Origin: Anticarsia gemmatalis
Taxonomy: Eukaryota > Arthropoda > Insecta > Lepidoptera > Erebidae
Direction: 5' to 3'
Assembly (NCBI RefSeq): GCF_050436995.1
Contig: NC_134745.1
Location: 1,488,001-1,552,000 of the forward strand
DNA length: 64,000 nucleotides
Shown: positions 49,301 through 62,872 of the stretch, piece after piece
Numbering within the stretch: position 1 is the first letter of the stretch
How the letters are laid out: each line of letters starts with the position of its first letter
The notes under the pieces: model-generated
The model's database searches: none
Seen by the model: only the letters and a program-made list of their open reading frames with translations
Told to the model about the DNA's origin: nothing
Position numbers and translations under genes: made by a program

Positions 49301-51989
49301 GAATATTGTGAAGCAAAACAAGACAAATGCAATTTCATGTTTTTCATATTTGTTACTAAAGTTTTGGTTTTCCACCAGTTTTGAAATCCCCGTCATAATC
49401 TGTTACTATTTTTAAGTATCGTACCTACTAACTTGATTTGTTATTTTGACCTAGTTATCTAATAGTCATTGTTTACTTATCACTTGAACTCAAACTAGTT
49501 AGTAAGTTCAAAACGTAGTAAAATGTCCTGCAATCTTATCTAGATGCAGAATCAAGATAAATCATAATATTCAGAGCATTGATAAAGGCACCGATGATCT
49601 AATTTGTCGAGTGAATGACATTTAAATAAAAATGTGGGACAATGACACATTTGATTACGGCAGCCATTGATAGTGCTCGAGGCCGACTTAATAATTACTG
49701 ATGTCATGTTTCATGTGAGCATCAAATGTAGAGGGCTTTAGACAGGGGGATTCACAAATATTGTTATCAAATAAAAAGTATTTAGAAATGATTACTGTTG
49801 ATAAATTTTACATATGTATTTTAATGCAAATAACTTATGAAAAGCGAAATTAAGTTGTTTATTTCGGGAAGGGATACCAAAGACAAATCCGTTAATTAGT
49901 TTTTTTTAAGCAGCGACCATATCTAATATATTAGCTACTGTTGCTGCTTCGATTTGTCTTTGTATTAAAAAGGAAGCAATTAACCCCTTTGCTCTAACCA
50001 ATAAATATAACATTGCAACAAAAAATATGTAAATATTCAGACAATGAAACAACCTCGAAGGTGCATTCATCCTTGTACACTAGATTTTATCGAAGCACTC
50101 ATTTTACTTGTAGATGAGGACCTGTCAAACAATACCACAGATAAAAAAATATATATTGGACTTGTTCGATATTCAAAGATTTAAGATAAAGAGTAACTAG
50201 TGGTCATACAAACGATTGAAATTCGATTGCAATACTTTTTTTTTCGTTCAGCGCTCGCTATGTGAGCAGTGTATTAAAGGGAGTCTCAAAGATTTTTCAG
50301 CATTAACTAATTTCATAGCCAAACCCAAAATTTGTCGCTGTTTCATACAAAACGACACAATGTATTTTCATTTACACACGGATAGTTTTTATAACCAGTA
50401 TGATAAGTTGTTTTTATAACAGGAGATATTTTATACCCTAGGACATTTTCTACGCGAGCGAAGACGCGGGCAGAAGTTAGTGCTATAACAATGTCGATAG
50501 CCAGTAAAGGATTGCGTAGCAGAAATGCTTATGATAATGAGCAGTTAAAACAAGATGTGAGGCCATGCTATTTGATTTGTGAATATTTGACGTTGTCTAC
50601 ATTACGATTTACAATAGAATAAATTAAAAATCGCGAGATTGTTTGATTTGTTCATTTTTTTGCAAGTGATACCGGTTTTTGGTATTTATATACCTGTCGT
50701 TTGTATATTAAAATGCGAGTTTTACTACTTAATGAACGCTTTACTATAAAGCATATTTCTTAAAATTTAACGATAATAGACTTGTAGTTTAGATTAACCG
50801 TGATTTTATTTGTTTATAGACAAACTTTAAAAAAGGAGGTGGTTCTTAATGAGTTTGTACGTTTTGTTTTATATACTTAATAACAGCGCTATAGTCCAAC
50901 AACCTAGAATACAAAACCTAAGAATCATGTGTAGTTAAAAAATAAAGTACCAGTTTCATGCAGGCCACCACTAGCTGCATAGGCCTGCTAGTCGCTGATG
51001 ATTTAAATCCTAAATTTTCTATATCTCTGCCATTCGCAAACCTTGCTTGCAAGGCTCTCTACTAAGTTGTTAGACTATAGTTTCCATATTTCAACTAACG
51101 CGACAAATAGCCTTACTTAAGCGTTCAACTCGCATATTTCTGTACATTTTGGCATTGTAGTTTTAGAGCGAGTGACGTCATCAACGCATACAAATTGCCG
51201 GCATATTGCCACGCCCGAGGGCAGCGGTGAACAAACTTCGTTTGTTATGCCGACATTGAATTTTACAGCTTTAAAGGCTAAAATGCAAAATGCAAAGCCT
51301 TGTTTGCTAAATTTAAATTTAGAGTCTACATTGCAGCAAAATAGAGATTTAAATAAATGTTTATACGATTATGCAATGTATTTTTACGTCAAAAATATTT
51401 TATTGGTCTCCTGAGGGAATAGTGAGATTACTCTTTCAAAACTAACATTTTCAGTATCTAAATATGTACGAAAGGAATACAGGTGCTAGAACTAATCAAC
51501 TAAAAGAAGAATACTTCGTAAGAGCAGTTTGATGGAAGTAGAAATATTAAGTACCTAGAGCAAATTTTATGTTCAAATTAGTAATTAAACACAGACGGAC
51601 AAATAGAACGCTTGTAAATAACACTCGTGGGCACAAAAAAACCTTAGAAGACATTAGATACAAAATACTCGTATAATTTGTTATAATATAAAATTAGAAT
51701 CCTATTATATACTTATTACGCCCACCAAATAATTTTAAAATTGAATAACGGTCCTTGTTATTGGTCAATTGATGCGCCGTAACGAATTAATTTTAAATCA
51801 TTATAGCGGTACCTATAAATATGAAAAACTGCTCAACTTATTAATAGTATTAAAGTACCTAACTAATAAGGTGTTATGTTTTACTTTGCCATTTATTAGT
51901 AAGTTAGTGTAAAATTACATTTATCTTCTAAGATCAACCACATCAATTGGGTTGATATCTTATTTTAAACGTATCCAAGATATTGTACA
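46346..51989. other. AT-rich noncoding DNA
   Basis: No exon is supported in 5.6 kb. A Helitron 3'-end-like hairpin (CGCGAGCGAAGACGCGGGCA, then GAAGTTAGT) lies at 50451-50481. A TGACGTCA motif is at 51173-51180. A perfect GCCCATAATGGGC palindrome is near 48963. Confidence 0.5.
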
Positions 51990-52245
51990 CCAATCATCAT
52001 CAGCATAGCATTTCTTCCAACACCCTTCGGTAAGACTGGTTGTCAGGCTTTCAAGCTTCTGACGACTACTGTCAAAGATCTTTGAGAATGACAGCCGGGA
52101 CCTACGTTATAACGTGCCTTTCGAAACACGGAGGAACTCAATATGGTCACATTGGTCACCCATCTACGGTACAACCTCAGCCAGGGTAGCTTAACCTCAA
52201 AGATCCGCGCGGCTGTAGTTAACTGAGCCACGAGCTCATCAAGAA
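51990..52245 (+). repeat. SINE/LINE-tail-like dispersed repeat, copy 2
   Basis: GGTAAGACTGGTTGTCAGGC, CCGGGACCTACG, TAACGTGCCTTTCGAAACAC, GGTCACCCATCTACGG. Same block order as 27005-27235. Confidence 0.6.
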
Positions 52246-55200
52246 ATTGTACTCCAATGAGCCATAAAAACTTGCGTGCAAGTTTTCCCCACAAACAATA
52301 ATGATTTACAGCTATATTTGGTCCGAAACCATAAGCAATAAACAGTAGGGAGAGCAATATCAAATTGTGTAGATCATTCACCGTTACACAGCGACCACAA
52401 CCGTTGCCCACAAAAAATATCTATGGAATAAAAACTAGTTTCCAACGCCAGACATTGCGACGAATTAAAAAAAAGAAACATTGTCGGAAGAATTTAAATG
52501 TCGAATTTATTAATTGTTTTGACAATTAAAACAAAATGGTGAAGGTGAACGATCTATGTATGAAAAAATAGCAGAAATCTTTTTTGTTAATGTCAAGGAA
52601 AATTTAGGAAACTAACACGAAATGTGACCGGAAATATTTTGTTTTAATTTATTTACACGGAATTATTGAAAGCCAATAATATTTCAAGACTCTACCGGGG
52701 AAAATGCATTGACATTGAGCTAAATAATTTCGAAATATGGCAACCGCGTAATAGAGCATTGTCATGTATGATTTTTTAACAGGCAGCAAGAGTTTTTCTT
52801 GTATTAAAATAAATTTAGTATGTGCTTCCCGACTGATTTATCGTCCGTAACATTATCTTAGAATAAGCTTACCTACAACAAAGCAAATTCAATTGATGAA
52901 GGACGCGCTATGCTAAATACGCATTTATTTAACAAAGATTAAGTGACGACTATTTTGAATTTAAAATTCCAGTTGAGTATCAAAACAATTATGAAAACAA
53001 TTCAGTGGCAGTGAAAAATATGTTAGAGTTTTGACTCGGCTTAACTATTTATATTTTGACTCTATGCTTTTATGGCAATCTTTTTTGCTACTCTGTGACA
53101 TAGACGAAACACTATTTATAATTTAATCTGTACTCATAATAAATTGCCTAATTACAAACTGCGTATAGCCTACAGCGATAACAAACAAATCAATTAGAAT
53201 TTAAAAGGCAACAATATTTCAAGATCAAGTTGAAATCATTTCATAATTGGAACCAGATCAATTGGTTTTATGACTGTATGAAAAAAAATAACCATTAGGC
53301 TGATTGTCGCAACAAGGTCGAAATAAAAAAAAACTGTTTGTAATTTATGTAAATAGGTATCAGGTAAGTATATAGAAAAAACTACTTGTAAAGAATCGAT
53401 TATTTGCATATTATAGGAAGTCAATGTTATCTGAAAGTTCGGAATGAAAAACATAATAAGTTCCATTAAATAATCAAGTTGACTCGGCTACTGACAACTA
53501 ATCGCGACGTCAAACAAATTAAATAACGCATAATCACTTTTGTCCTCATACCATATTAAATAATGATCATGAAACGCGAAAGTTTAAAGTTATGCCATCG
53601 ACATCAGTCATGAGTAAAATTACTCTTAATGTACTTCACATTATTGACATCTGTCACTTGAAGACCACAGACAAAAAGTAGCAAACTTCTTTTTCGTAAA
53701 ACTAGTTTCATTAATAAAAAAAAAGTGAATGTAACTTTTAATAAAGCACGAGATTTAAAAACAAACAATTTGACTTAATAATGTTATGTAACGGCGGCCA
53801 TTTTATATTTTTATCTCGACTTTTACCATAGCGTGCAAGTAATTAAGTATGTTAACACTTGTTGTATGTTTACATAAATTAATTATAATGAGCGATCTTC
53901 TTTTATTATGTAAGAATGGGCAGGAAATGTTTCATGTAATATATGTAACAATATGATTACATGATCTTTCCATATGTTGGACGAATTAATTTAATCGCTC
54001 TCGAATCGAGTTATTTTTAATTTACATTATTTTCTCCAAACATAAGCTGCCTCATGTTATCGACAAGAATATATGCAAGGTAGACATCCCGTCTTCGACA
54101 ACGTATCAGAATATGCTATTAAGATTTCCATTATTATACATTACTGTACAAAAATTCTGTCAGAAATAGTATATATTGTGTTCCCTATCACTTGATGAAA
54201 TAAATTCAGTACAATTTACTACTTCATACCTGTACTTCAAGTCCAGGTAAGTTATAAAATAGTTAATTTCTCCAGTTACGTTTGGTTCCACGTAACAAGG
54301 AGCGAGTAACAAAATTATGGGTTACCACGCATGCCATAACAAAGGCTCGCCCCTTATTACGCGAGATATAACATAACTACTGAAACGTAGGCTTAAAGGC
54401 ACCAATTACTTTAAAACTATTGCTTAAACACATAAATGAATCATTACTATCGATCATTGATCGTATCCGCTTCGAACTTCAAAAGGGATACAATTAGAAC
54501 AATTACGTAACCCCATTCATACATTTCTATTAATATCTTGTTAGCAATGTGGACTCTATTTGATGGCAATTACAGCCGTCAGTGTGCGCATTTATTACAC
54601 GAATCAAATCATGTGAGATCTGCAATTTGCTTTCACTGTTACTCTTAGCAAGTGATTTTACTATTTCTATTGAACTTTCTATTTAATACTGTACGTGCGT
54701 CTATTACGTGTGTTGTAATAAAAACAAGTAGTTTAATAAGTGTGTTTGGTTTGTAATGTGCTTGATACATAACAGAAATATTTGTTGGATTGGTTGGAGA
54801 ACGGAAAAAGTGCTTCAAAAATGGACCAGTTGTATTGCTAACAACTTGGAAAGAAAGAAACCCATTCAACGTATAAAAGACACAGTCAAACAAGTATTCG
54901 TAGAATATTTTTGCAGGCCTCGGATTCGATCTTTGTAACTATCACTTACCTCGTCTTTACATACATCAATCAAACTGGTATTCCATTATACTAAATGGCA
55001 GGTTTGCTTACCTGAAACAAAAAAAAATAACACCATAAGTATACACAATCGACTAAAAATACATTAACGTAACTAGTTACAATTACAATACCAAGAATCA
55101 AAAAACGAAAAAAAGACAGGAAGGAAAAGGGATGTACTGCCTTAAGCACAAATTATAAACCAAATAAAAATATACTTCAATTACTTTACATCCCGAGTAA

Positions 55201-58200
55201 AGCCATCATTAGCGATAGCAATAGCAACTGTCATTAACGTGTATGTATATACACGTAATACCGGACAAAGCAGTTAGCGAGCGGCGACCGTCAAATTCAC
55301 TTTGCGGTGCTGTAACTCTTGCGCAAGTTGCCAGGTGGACATGACAGTACAATTATGCTATTATGAACTTGAATTCGTAAGGTTTGCAATTAGGCGGTAA
55401 GAAAATTGCAGTGATTTAACTTTTTAAACAGGTGGCTAATTATAGGCTTACTTCCTTAAAATTTGACGGTACAGGGACAGGAGCCTACAGCGAAATTCTT
55501 TACTTAGGTCTATTAAAATATTGAACCCGACAAATTAACCAAATAGTGTAAAATAAATTAGAAAAGGCCAATAGTAATTTTCCCGCACCAGAAATCGCAC
55601 CCAAGACTACATGATCAGTAGTCGGATACACTACCGACCGCATATGAGAGGCAGACATATGTATATGTACCATAATTGCAAATGGTTGAGTTATAAGTAT
55701 CTGGCCTACGAAAGAAGACCTATTTGTCTTTTAAATACTTAGCTTTTGCCTCCTCGATCGCTTATCTATTACAATTATTTTCAAATACATTTCGCCATAC
55801 TATTAAATATCAATTCAATAACAACATTTTGTTTTGAAGTTCTGTAATCATCACAATTTTCGCGCGAAACGTGACAAATAACACTTAGGCAAAGGTCGAG
55901 AGTATTCTGCCTCATCGACGTTTCACGTATGTCTTAATGAGGCACAAGTATCGCCTTTGGATGCCAGTTTCACTTCACTATTACAATCTATTAGAATGAC
56001 AACTTTGACAGCTCGTAATGGCGGTAATAAGATGTCAATTTTAAAACTGTTATTAGTAAATTCCTATTATTATCTTACTGTAAAACGTGACTGCCCTTTT
56101 TAACACATTAGCAGTTTCTACCTTATATAGTTAAAGTAGTACGTGGATAGTTAATTCCGAAAACCATTTTTTTTTCTCAGAGTGACAATCAACACAGTCT
56201 TTCGATATTAGAGAAATAATGATATTTCAATATCAAAATAAATTACTGATATTTCAATCTAAAGGCCCTGAAGGCTTATTTGTTTATTGCATGGCTTATA
56301 AATTACGCAATTTTCAAATCAGATTTTTAAAATCATTATCCTTGTAGCCAGCAAATTTCTTAATATGTTAGTTTTACTTCTTAATAGCACAAGTAAATAT
56401 GCAAATTCGCAATCTTTTGCAACGCACCATAAATTGGTTTTAAACCGTAAATCATAATTGGCAATAATTTAAATGGAAGCGACAATATATTTAACAGTCC
56501 GAAACAGAATATGGAGCGTGAAACTCAAGGTGATCTTGTAATGTATGTTAGTAATTATCTCTGAACAAGGTCTCTAAATGACTGATATTGGGCAAAACTA
56601 CGTATTAAAATTATTGGTACTTGGAAGACTCTATTTATCACACGAAGAAACAAACATATTGAGATTTGCATATATCCCTGCGAATAAATTATAAAAGGAA
56701 CATATAATTATTTGGAAAAACAATTGTATATTAATGTATACCTATTGCTCTATAATCACAGCGTATTATAAAGATAACACACTTGAATATATACAGAAAA
56801 GGACTTGCTGAAATAAATGTAGACATCGTAAGGAGGTGGTATTAAGCTATGCTATTTTGGAAGTCTATAGGTACATGCAGTATGTCTTACAAGGGCTAGT
56901 AAAAACCTTCAAAAAACAACATCCTTCCGTCAGGCGTCATCAATAACCGTATACCTAACGAGGAAGTAAAACATTACCTTCATCGCAAGTTCATACAAAA
57001 ACCTCAAACATTTACCAAGACTAGGCTATGTAAATCTCATAATCTTAATCTAACTAAGCTTGAACGGAATTCCTGATACTCAGATAATACAGCAAGTAAT
57101 TAGTCCTTGGTTACATTATTTTGTATTAAACCATTTGATAGACATTACACAATATCTTTTACAAATGGATAAGATAAAAATAAAATAATTAGGTGTAATC
57201 TGATTATTGTGAATTTAAATTAAACCGTATCTCGATACACTTTACAATCAGATAGTGATAATGACAAAGCAAAAGAGTAAAGAAATTAATGGAATAAAAG
57301 ACAACGATCTATTACGAAAACTTGCAAAATCGGGAAGAGAAAAACCTAATTTAATTTGTCAATAACAGAGACAGAAATGTTTGCTAAAGATATGTAAGTC
57401 ATACAAGAAACTGTAGAGAGATTTCAAGTTTACCAAGCTCAAATAACATTCAATTTAAACTAAGCTTGATAGCAATCAAGGTTCAACAAAGACGAAGAAA
57501 ACAATTCCACATTACGCCATCACACAAAGACGATCGTCCCTGGCATTCAAGAACAAAACAAGCTTGATAACATTAGCTAAGAAAGTTACATCACGAAGCA
57601 TTCAAACGCTAAGACATCTTAGACCACCCATCAGCACATTAGTGTTTCACTAATGTTATTCAAAGTAATGTCGGGCTCGACCTTGTAGCGACAAACTGGT
57701 CGGGGCTGGTCGCCGTGGCCGGTATCAACATCGGATCGCACGATCCCGTTACCTATCTCATTCGTATAACGGACTCCCGATCAGCTTAATGGACATGCGC
57801 ACTTGCTACGCTAGAGTAAACATTTTCAACTCCAGCATTCGATTGTCACGGATGTTTGATTAGTGTTACGTCACAGATTTGCATTGAAGACTCGTTTTGT
57901 ATAGCGAATTGCATTTTTTATGCAGATTTATTTGGAATATTTATTAGCAATACTGGTATTTTATTTTGTCGCTTATGGTCACAGTCAAGTATGACGGTCA
58001 AGAGCCAGTTCACAGATCACGGATGAACATTTTGGGCTTTCAGAATCCCCAGACATATTCATGAGATCATCAATGATTATGGATCTTATCACTGTTAACT
58101 TTGATAATCACAAGTGCATTCATTATATTATGTGTAGGCAATTATGATTTTTAGCGTTTCGCCCACAATTGGACATAATAAACGAGATATTTGTCATTAA

Positions 58201-58764
58201 GTGTCGTCAGGATTATTGTAAAAATATCACCTAAATTCCCTTTCCAACATGTTATAGAAAAAATAACATCCCGTGCTTAACTCACCCGTGTTACTAACTA
58301 ACAAGAAAAATACTTGTAATTTAGACTCATTCGACCCAAATAAAGCAAATATTTGTGAAGCATAATCACACTTAGTATGACAAGTGAACAGGTAGTCTAA
58401 GCGCCGTTACTTAGGTTCCAATAGTCGAGTGTGGCTTGAGTGGATGAATGAATGTGCCTACGCACTTATAACTGTAAGCCCGGGAGCCTGACTATTATCA
58501 ACTGTGTTCTCGATGCTATGATAGTTATCTACTCGAATACTCGTTTCCTGGCGAGTCCAGTAACCTATTTAGCATGGAAACCTGTACGACTCGTTCGAAG
58601 GTGCGATAGAGGGCTATTTGTCCTTAGACGTAGTGTGAAGTTAGATAAAAAGATTTGCATGCACATTCTTTGAGCTTCATTTATGAGTGTATCGGTACAG
58701 AAAGCAAAAAAGGATTGGGTAATTGATGGTTCTATAACTGAAAGACTTCTTACTTGCCAAAATA
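52246..58764. other. AT-rich noncoding DNA with small relics
   Basis: No exon is supported. A tRNA-like SINE relic lies at 55583-55642 (minus strand GGTCGGTAGTGTATCCGACT then ACTGATC, with GGGTGCGATTTC as degenerate B box). A GC-rich patch lies at 57665-57790. Confidence 0.5.
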
Positions 58765-58944
58765 TTAGGTTGGGGAAAGTCTTTTCGCATTATAGTATGC
58801 ATAAACTTGTAGTAAATACACTTCATTAGGTTTCTTTCAGTGAGCTCGTGAGGTACCCAAATATCGAGCTCTTTTGTGTAGAGAAAAGATTTTATTACAA
58901 GTTAATACATACTATAATGCGAAAAGACTTTTTCCGCGACCTAA
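58765..58944. mobile_element. Mariner-type MITE
   Basis: A 180-bp element, TA-flanked. TTAGGTTGGGGAAAGTCTTT plus TCGCATTATAGTATG on the left is mirrored on the right (CATACTATAATGCGAAAAGA, then CTTTTTCCGCGACCTAA). The interior is partly palindromic too (GAGCTCGTGAGGTACC / ATCGAGCTC). It has no coding capacity. Confidence 0.8.
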
Positions 58945-60984
58945 TATTTAAATTGATCAACAGAAACGAAAAGCTGAAAGGTTTGAATGAAAAAGATTGT
59001 GGTTTCTAATTCGTTGACAGTAAAAGTGTTTTGTAAGAAAGAAATCTGTTATTCTCTTTAGCTTCTCTTTATCTTTAGAGCAATGCCTTCCTAATCCTCC
59101 ACTTACAGTTGTTTGTAAATCTTTTAATTCCTGAGTTGTAAAGAAATTAAGGACTCGTAATTATGTTTTTATTATTTTGTTTTCATTGACGTCAAAGTTT
59201 CTAGTTTGGGATTAAATTAGATTTCCTAGGATTCCTTTTGTGTTCTTTGAAATAGATAATATTTACTCCTGATCTTAATAATAAGGTTTGGTATTGCGTC
59301 TCTATTGGTTTATGCAGACAGCCAATTTCAGCCCTTAGAGCGATCTAATATCTATAACTAGATCTCTACGATCCAGATAAGAAAATTCTAAAAGTAAAAG
59401 TAGTCAAAGGTAGCAAATAAATTCATCAATGTGCCGGTGACGGTCAAGTGCGTCATGTAGTTTAACGACTATCTGATTTGCAATTCTGTAGGTGCGGCCA
59501 GAACTTCACTAAAGAAAGGAAGGTTACTTGAAATTGCGATGCCAGCAATCGTTTCTTCTTGGTGTCCGGTTTTCTCAAACCTGTTGATTATGGAATGCGG
59601 GCCCAACGTTGATGTACACTCGTGGGAATAAATTTATATGCATTTCTTCTTTTTCGTATAAGTAGTGGTAGTTAAGTTTCAAAATTATTCATGCCCCTTG
59701 CAGACCTCTGAGTTGATTATTATAGGACAGTTACATTAATTCTATCAATGGCAACATCTAGGGCGTATCATGCCCTGTCATATATATAAACCTATCCTAA
59801 GTATTTCAATAGTCAACAAAATACTTGCCTTTCAGCATGCAATCTTGATACTCTTATGCTATTTTTATTTTTCAATACTTATACACGAGAGACAACTAGA
59901 TAATCAAGAGAAGACTTATACTGTACATGAAGAGTTACTTCTAAGTTATCAATAAAAACAATGTAAAAAAGTGTGTCATCATCTTCATATTATTGCTCGC
60001 GACTGTACAAAAGCTTTTATACAAAACACCGGGCGTGTAATGTCGATTGCTTTCTTACAATTAATAGGTTCTATCCGAGCACGAGATTGTTGATTTCACA
60101 ACAGATTTATTGGCTGCCGGTGACTTGTGTCCGCACTCACCGCAGTCTCAGGAATTCCGATAACGTCGATATACTGAATACGATTAGAAGAGTATTTATA
60201 ATATGAAAGTGATTTGATGCATTATCTTACAAAAGATGGACATTAACGAGATCATGTAAGCAATAGACGTCTCGGCCAGCTTACAATGATATAGTTCGCA
60301 AGATGTCTGGTGCAGGGAAACTATGATAAATACAGTCACTCAGAACAATTGTTTTCAAAAAAATACATTTTATTCTTCTAAAGGACTAAAGTTGTGAGAA
60401 ATTTAAGAAGCTCGCAATCACTTTCAAAGGCAGTATTCGGATAAAAAATTTAACCTATGGACATAATTTACTACAGCTTTATTTTGCCTTGAATAGTTTC
60501 TTTCAGAACACTATTCAAATGAACTTATATTACCTCCTTACAATATAAATATAGATAACAGTCTTCAAATAGTTATTCAATCGATCCCTAAGCTCTATCG
60601 TTGGCACTGAATCGTTCGCTTCTTGGAATCGACGACATTTTATTGGTTCATTGGCCTCCAACATCACTGCATCAGGCTTTTCAAGTAAATATAATTTAAA
60701 CAGTTATATTAAAATAGGAAAACTAATAAAACAGTTGCAATTGGCAAGAATTTATTTATTTTATGGTTATTTTATAGTTTCATGCCGGTTCATCTTACTC
60801 ACTCTATCTTTGGAACTGGCGATAAACAAAGGTAAAACTATCTATATATTTATGCGAATATATCACCAAATAAGAAGAAGAATTCTGCGGATAAAATTAA
60901 TAACCATAAAAATTCAATTCAAATCAAGATGCATAAAATTACGCCTTAGCCAGAGAACAGAGAACGCCACTTGGTACGATCCTG

Positions 60985-61100
60985 ACAATCTTCCTTAGTT
61001 TCATTTACATCCATGCATGTTGTGATACAGGACCGCAGGTTACGAGTACTATGCACCTGGCCTTTTCACAAGACATCACCGATATGATTTGCTTTTCTTT
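60985..61100 (+). repeat. Dispersed repeat shared with 46192-46345
   Basis: TTACGAGTACTATGCACCTG, GCCTTTTCACAAGACATCAC and CGATATGATTTGC align with the copy at 46192. Both look like tails of an abundant non-LTR element. Confidence 0.55.
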
Positions 61101-62802
61101 CTTACTTAATTTGTCAAAAAATCCTAAATTAATCCGAAAAAAAAATTACTAGACGACAGGAAAATCGGCACATATTCATCTAGATACCAGTTCAAGTAAC
61201 ACATATTCTACATACCAAAGAAATAACTTCTTTAGAATTCAACTTCCTCAATAAAAAACAGCGTTGTAGGCAAGGTTACGCATTGCATGCGAAAATAGAG
61301 AAACGGGCTCAGAAAAAGTGAACGCAATTGATTGGAAACGCGCTAATCGCATTAATCGGATTAGACTTGTAACAGTTTTTTATAACAAAATATTAAATGC
61401 TCTTGCCCTTCAAAAGCATTCTTTGTTACGATTGTTGACCGCTTCAGTTGATTTGTTGCAACTGTTTGAAAACAACATTTGGACTAGAGATTTGCGGTTT
61501 GGAAACGTGGAAAGTAGGTGTCAAAAGAATTGAAATTTTTCGTTGGTGTTGGACGAAGTTTATAATCGAATTTTCGGGGCTAGAATTAATGCTATATACC
61601 AAATATTAAATTATAAATGCTTAAATGTATCTACTAAGATATTAGATCGTTTCCAACTAATGTTTCATGGAATTTCGTCGTTAAAGCCTGAAATAAAATA
61701 GGCTTTGGAGGCCTGTTTTGAAACCATTAGTCGTATAGCGTACGTTAGAAATAAGACCCTAGACCATTTTTTATGGTACTAATGTAGCCCTATCTATAAC
61801 AATGGATAGTAATTTAGCAACCTATTTTTAAATAACAAATACCTACGTTAAGCTATTCATCTTAAATTGAATGGCCACTGGTCTCGTGCAAAACGTACAG
61901 TATTTTATTGTTAGCCATTTTGTCACGTTCATTTACATTGTCAACTGATCTTGAAATATACGTTATTGCAGTTTCTTTAAGTAAAATATTCGCTATACAA
62001 ATGTAAGACTTGAAACTTCATTGCTTTGTGACCGTGTGTTTGTTCTTAAAGTGTCAATGACCTGAATGATGTTTAAAAGAAACTTTTGCAAGAAAAGGTT
62101 TGATTTATCTTGAATTCTTCTCTATACTATAGTTCTCCAACATTCGCATTAGCACGCAAACGTGAATACCTGTGTATGCAGGACGATATTTGCCAAAGAA
62201 TGCCAAGTTTTAAAGAACAAAACAGTCTGAGCAAACAATCAAACTACGAATATGTACAATTTTTTACACAAACGAATGACGATAAATTTTACAATTTTTA
62301 AAGCTTTTCCCATCTTACCTCTACTGTAACTCACTTTAGTCCTTAAAACATAAAATTGACAACGCGACGGGCCACACAATGTATAAATATTTACATATGT
62401 CATTATATCAAAATATTTATCACAATTTCGAATCAGAAGGAAAACGAACACGTTATTTATCAACCAAACTATAATCTCAAAGTACAAGAAAACCTGAATG
62501 TAACCTCAAACGTCCTTAAGTAGTGAGGAAGTAGATGTTTACACACAGGTACAAAGCCGACAGCCGTATAGCGCCGAGTTCCGAGAACGTTTACACCGCA
62601 AGTATTTATCTGTCACATACAATATACTACATGTTGATATAATTACGTGTGATTATATTTTTTTATTGTAAGTAGGCTTAGTACTGGTTTATTGTTAGTG
62701 TGCTGATAGGAAATAAGTTATGTAATGATTTGTGTATTTATGTTATAAAATTCAGTCGTCATTTCACTGTTAGCGATTCTATTTCAATCACTCTGCCACT
62801 TA

Positions 62803-62872
62803 CATTATATGAGCTTAAACGCTATTGAACGGATAAACTATCGCTAAATGTACCTCAGAAATCGGGGGTTAA
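62803..62872 (+). mobile_element. MITE family A, right-half copy
   Basis: TATATGAGCTTAAACGCTAT, TGAACGGATAAACTATCGCT and AAATGTACCTCAGAAATCGG then GGG. The left arm is absent. Confidence 0.7.

Noticed and set aside
52043..52411. Minus-strand 122-codon ORF
   Set aside because: Runs through the repeat at 51990-52245 and is open by chance.
55583..55642. Possible tRNA gene
   Set aside because: D-arm and anticodon-like parts are visible on the minus strand but the B box is degenerate and no complete cloverleaf can be drawn; a SINE relic is more likely.
60134..60185. Minus-strand exon-like segment before GTGAGT (IDVIGIPETA)
   Set aside because: Too short, no ATG or supporting acceptor, no neighbouring exons; possibly a piece of an old retroelement.
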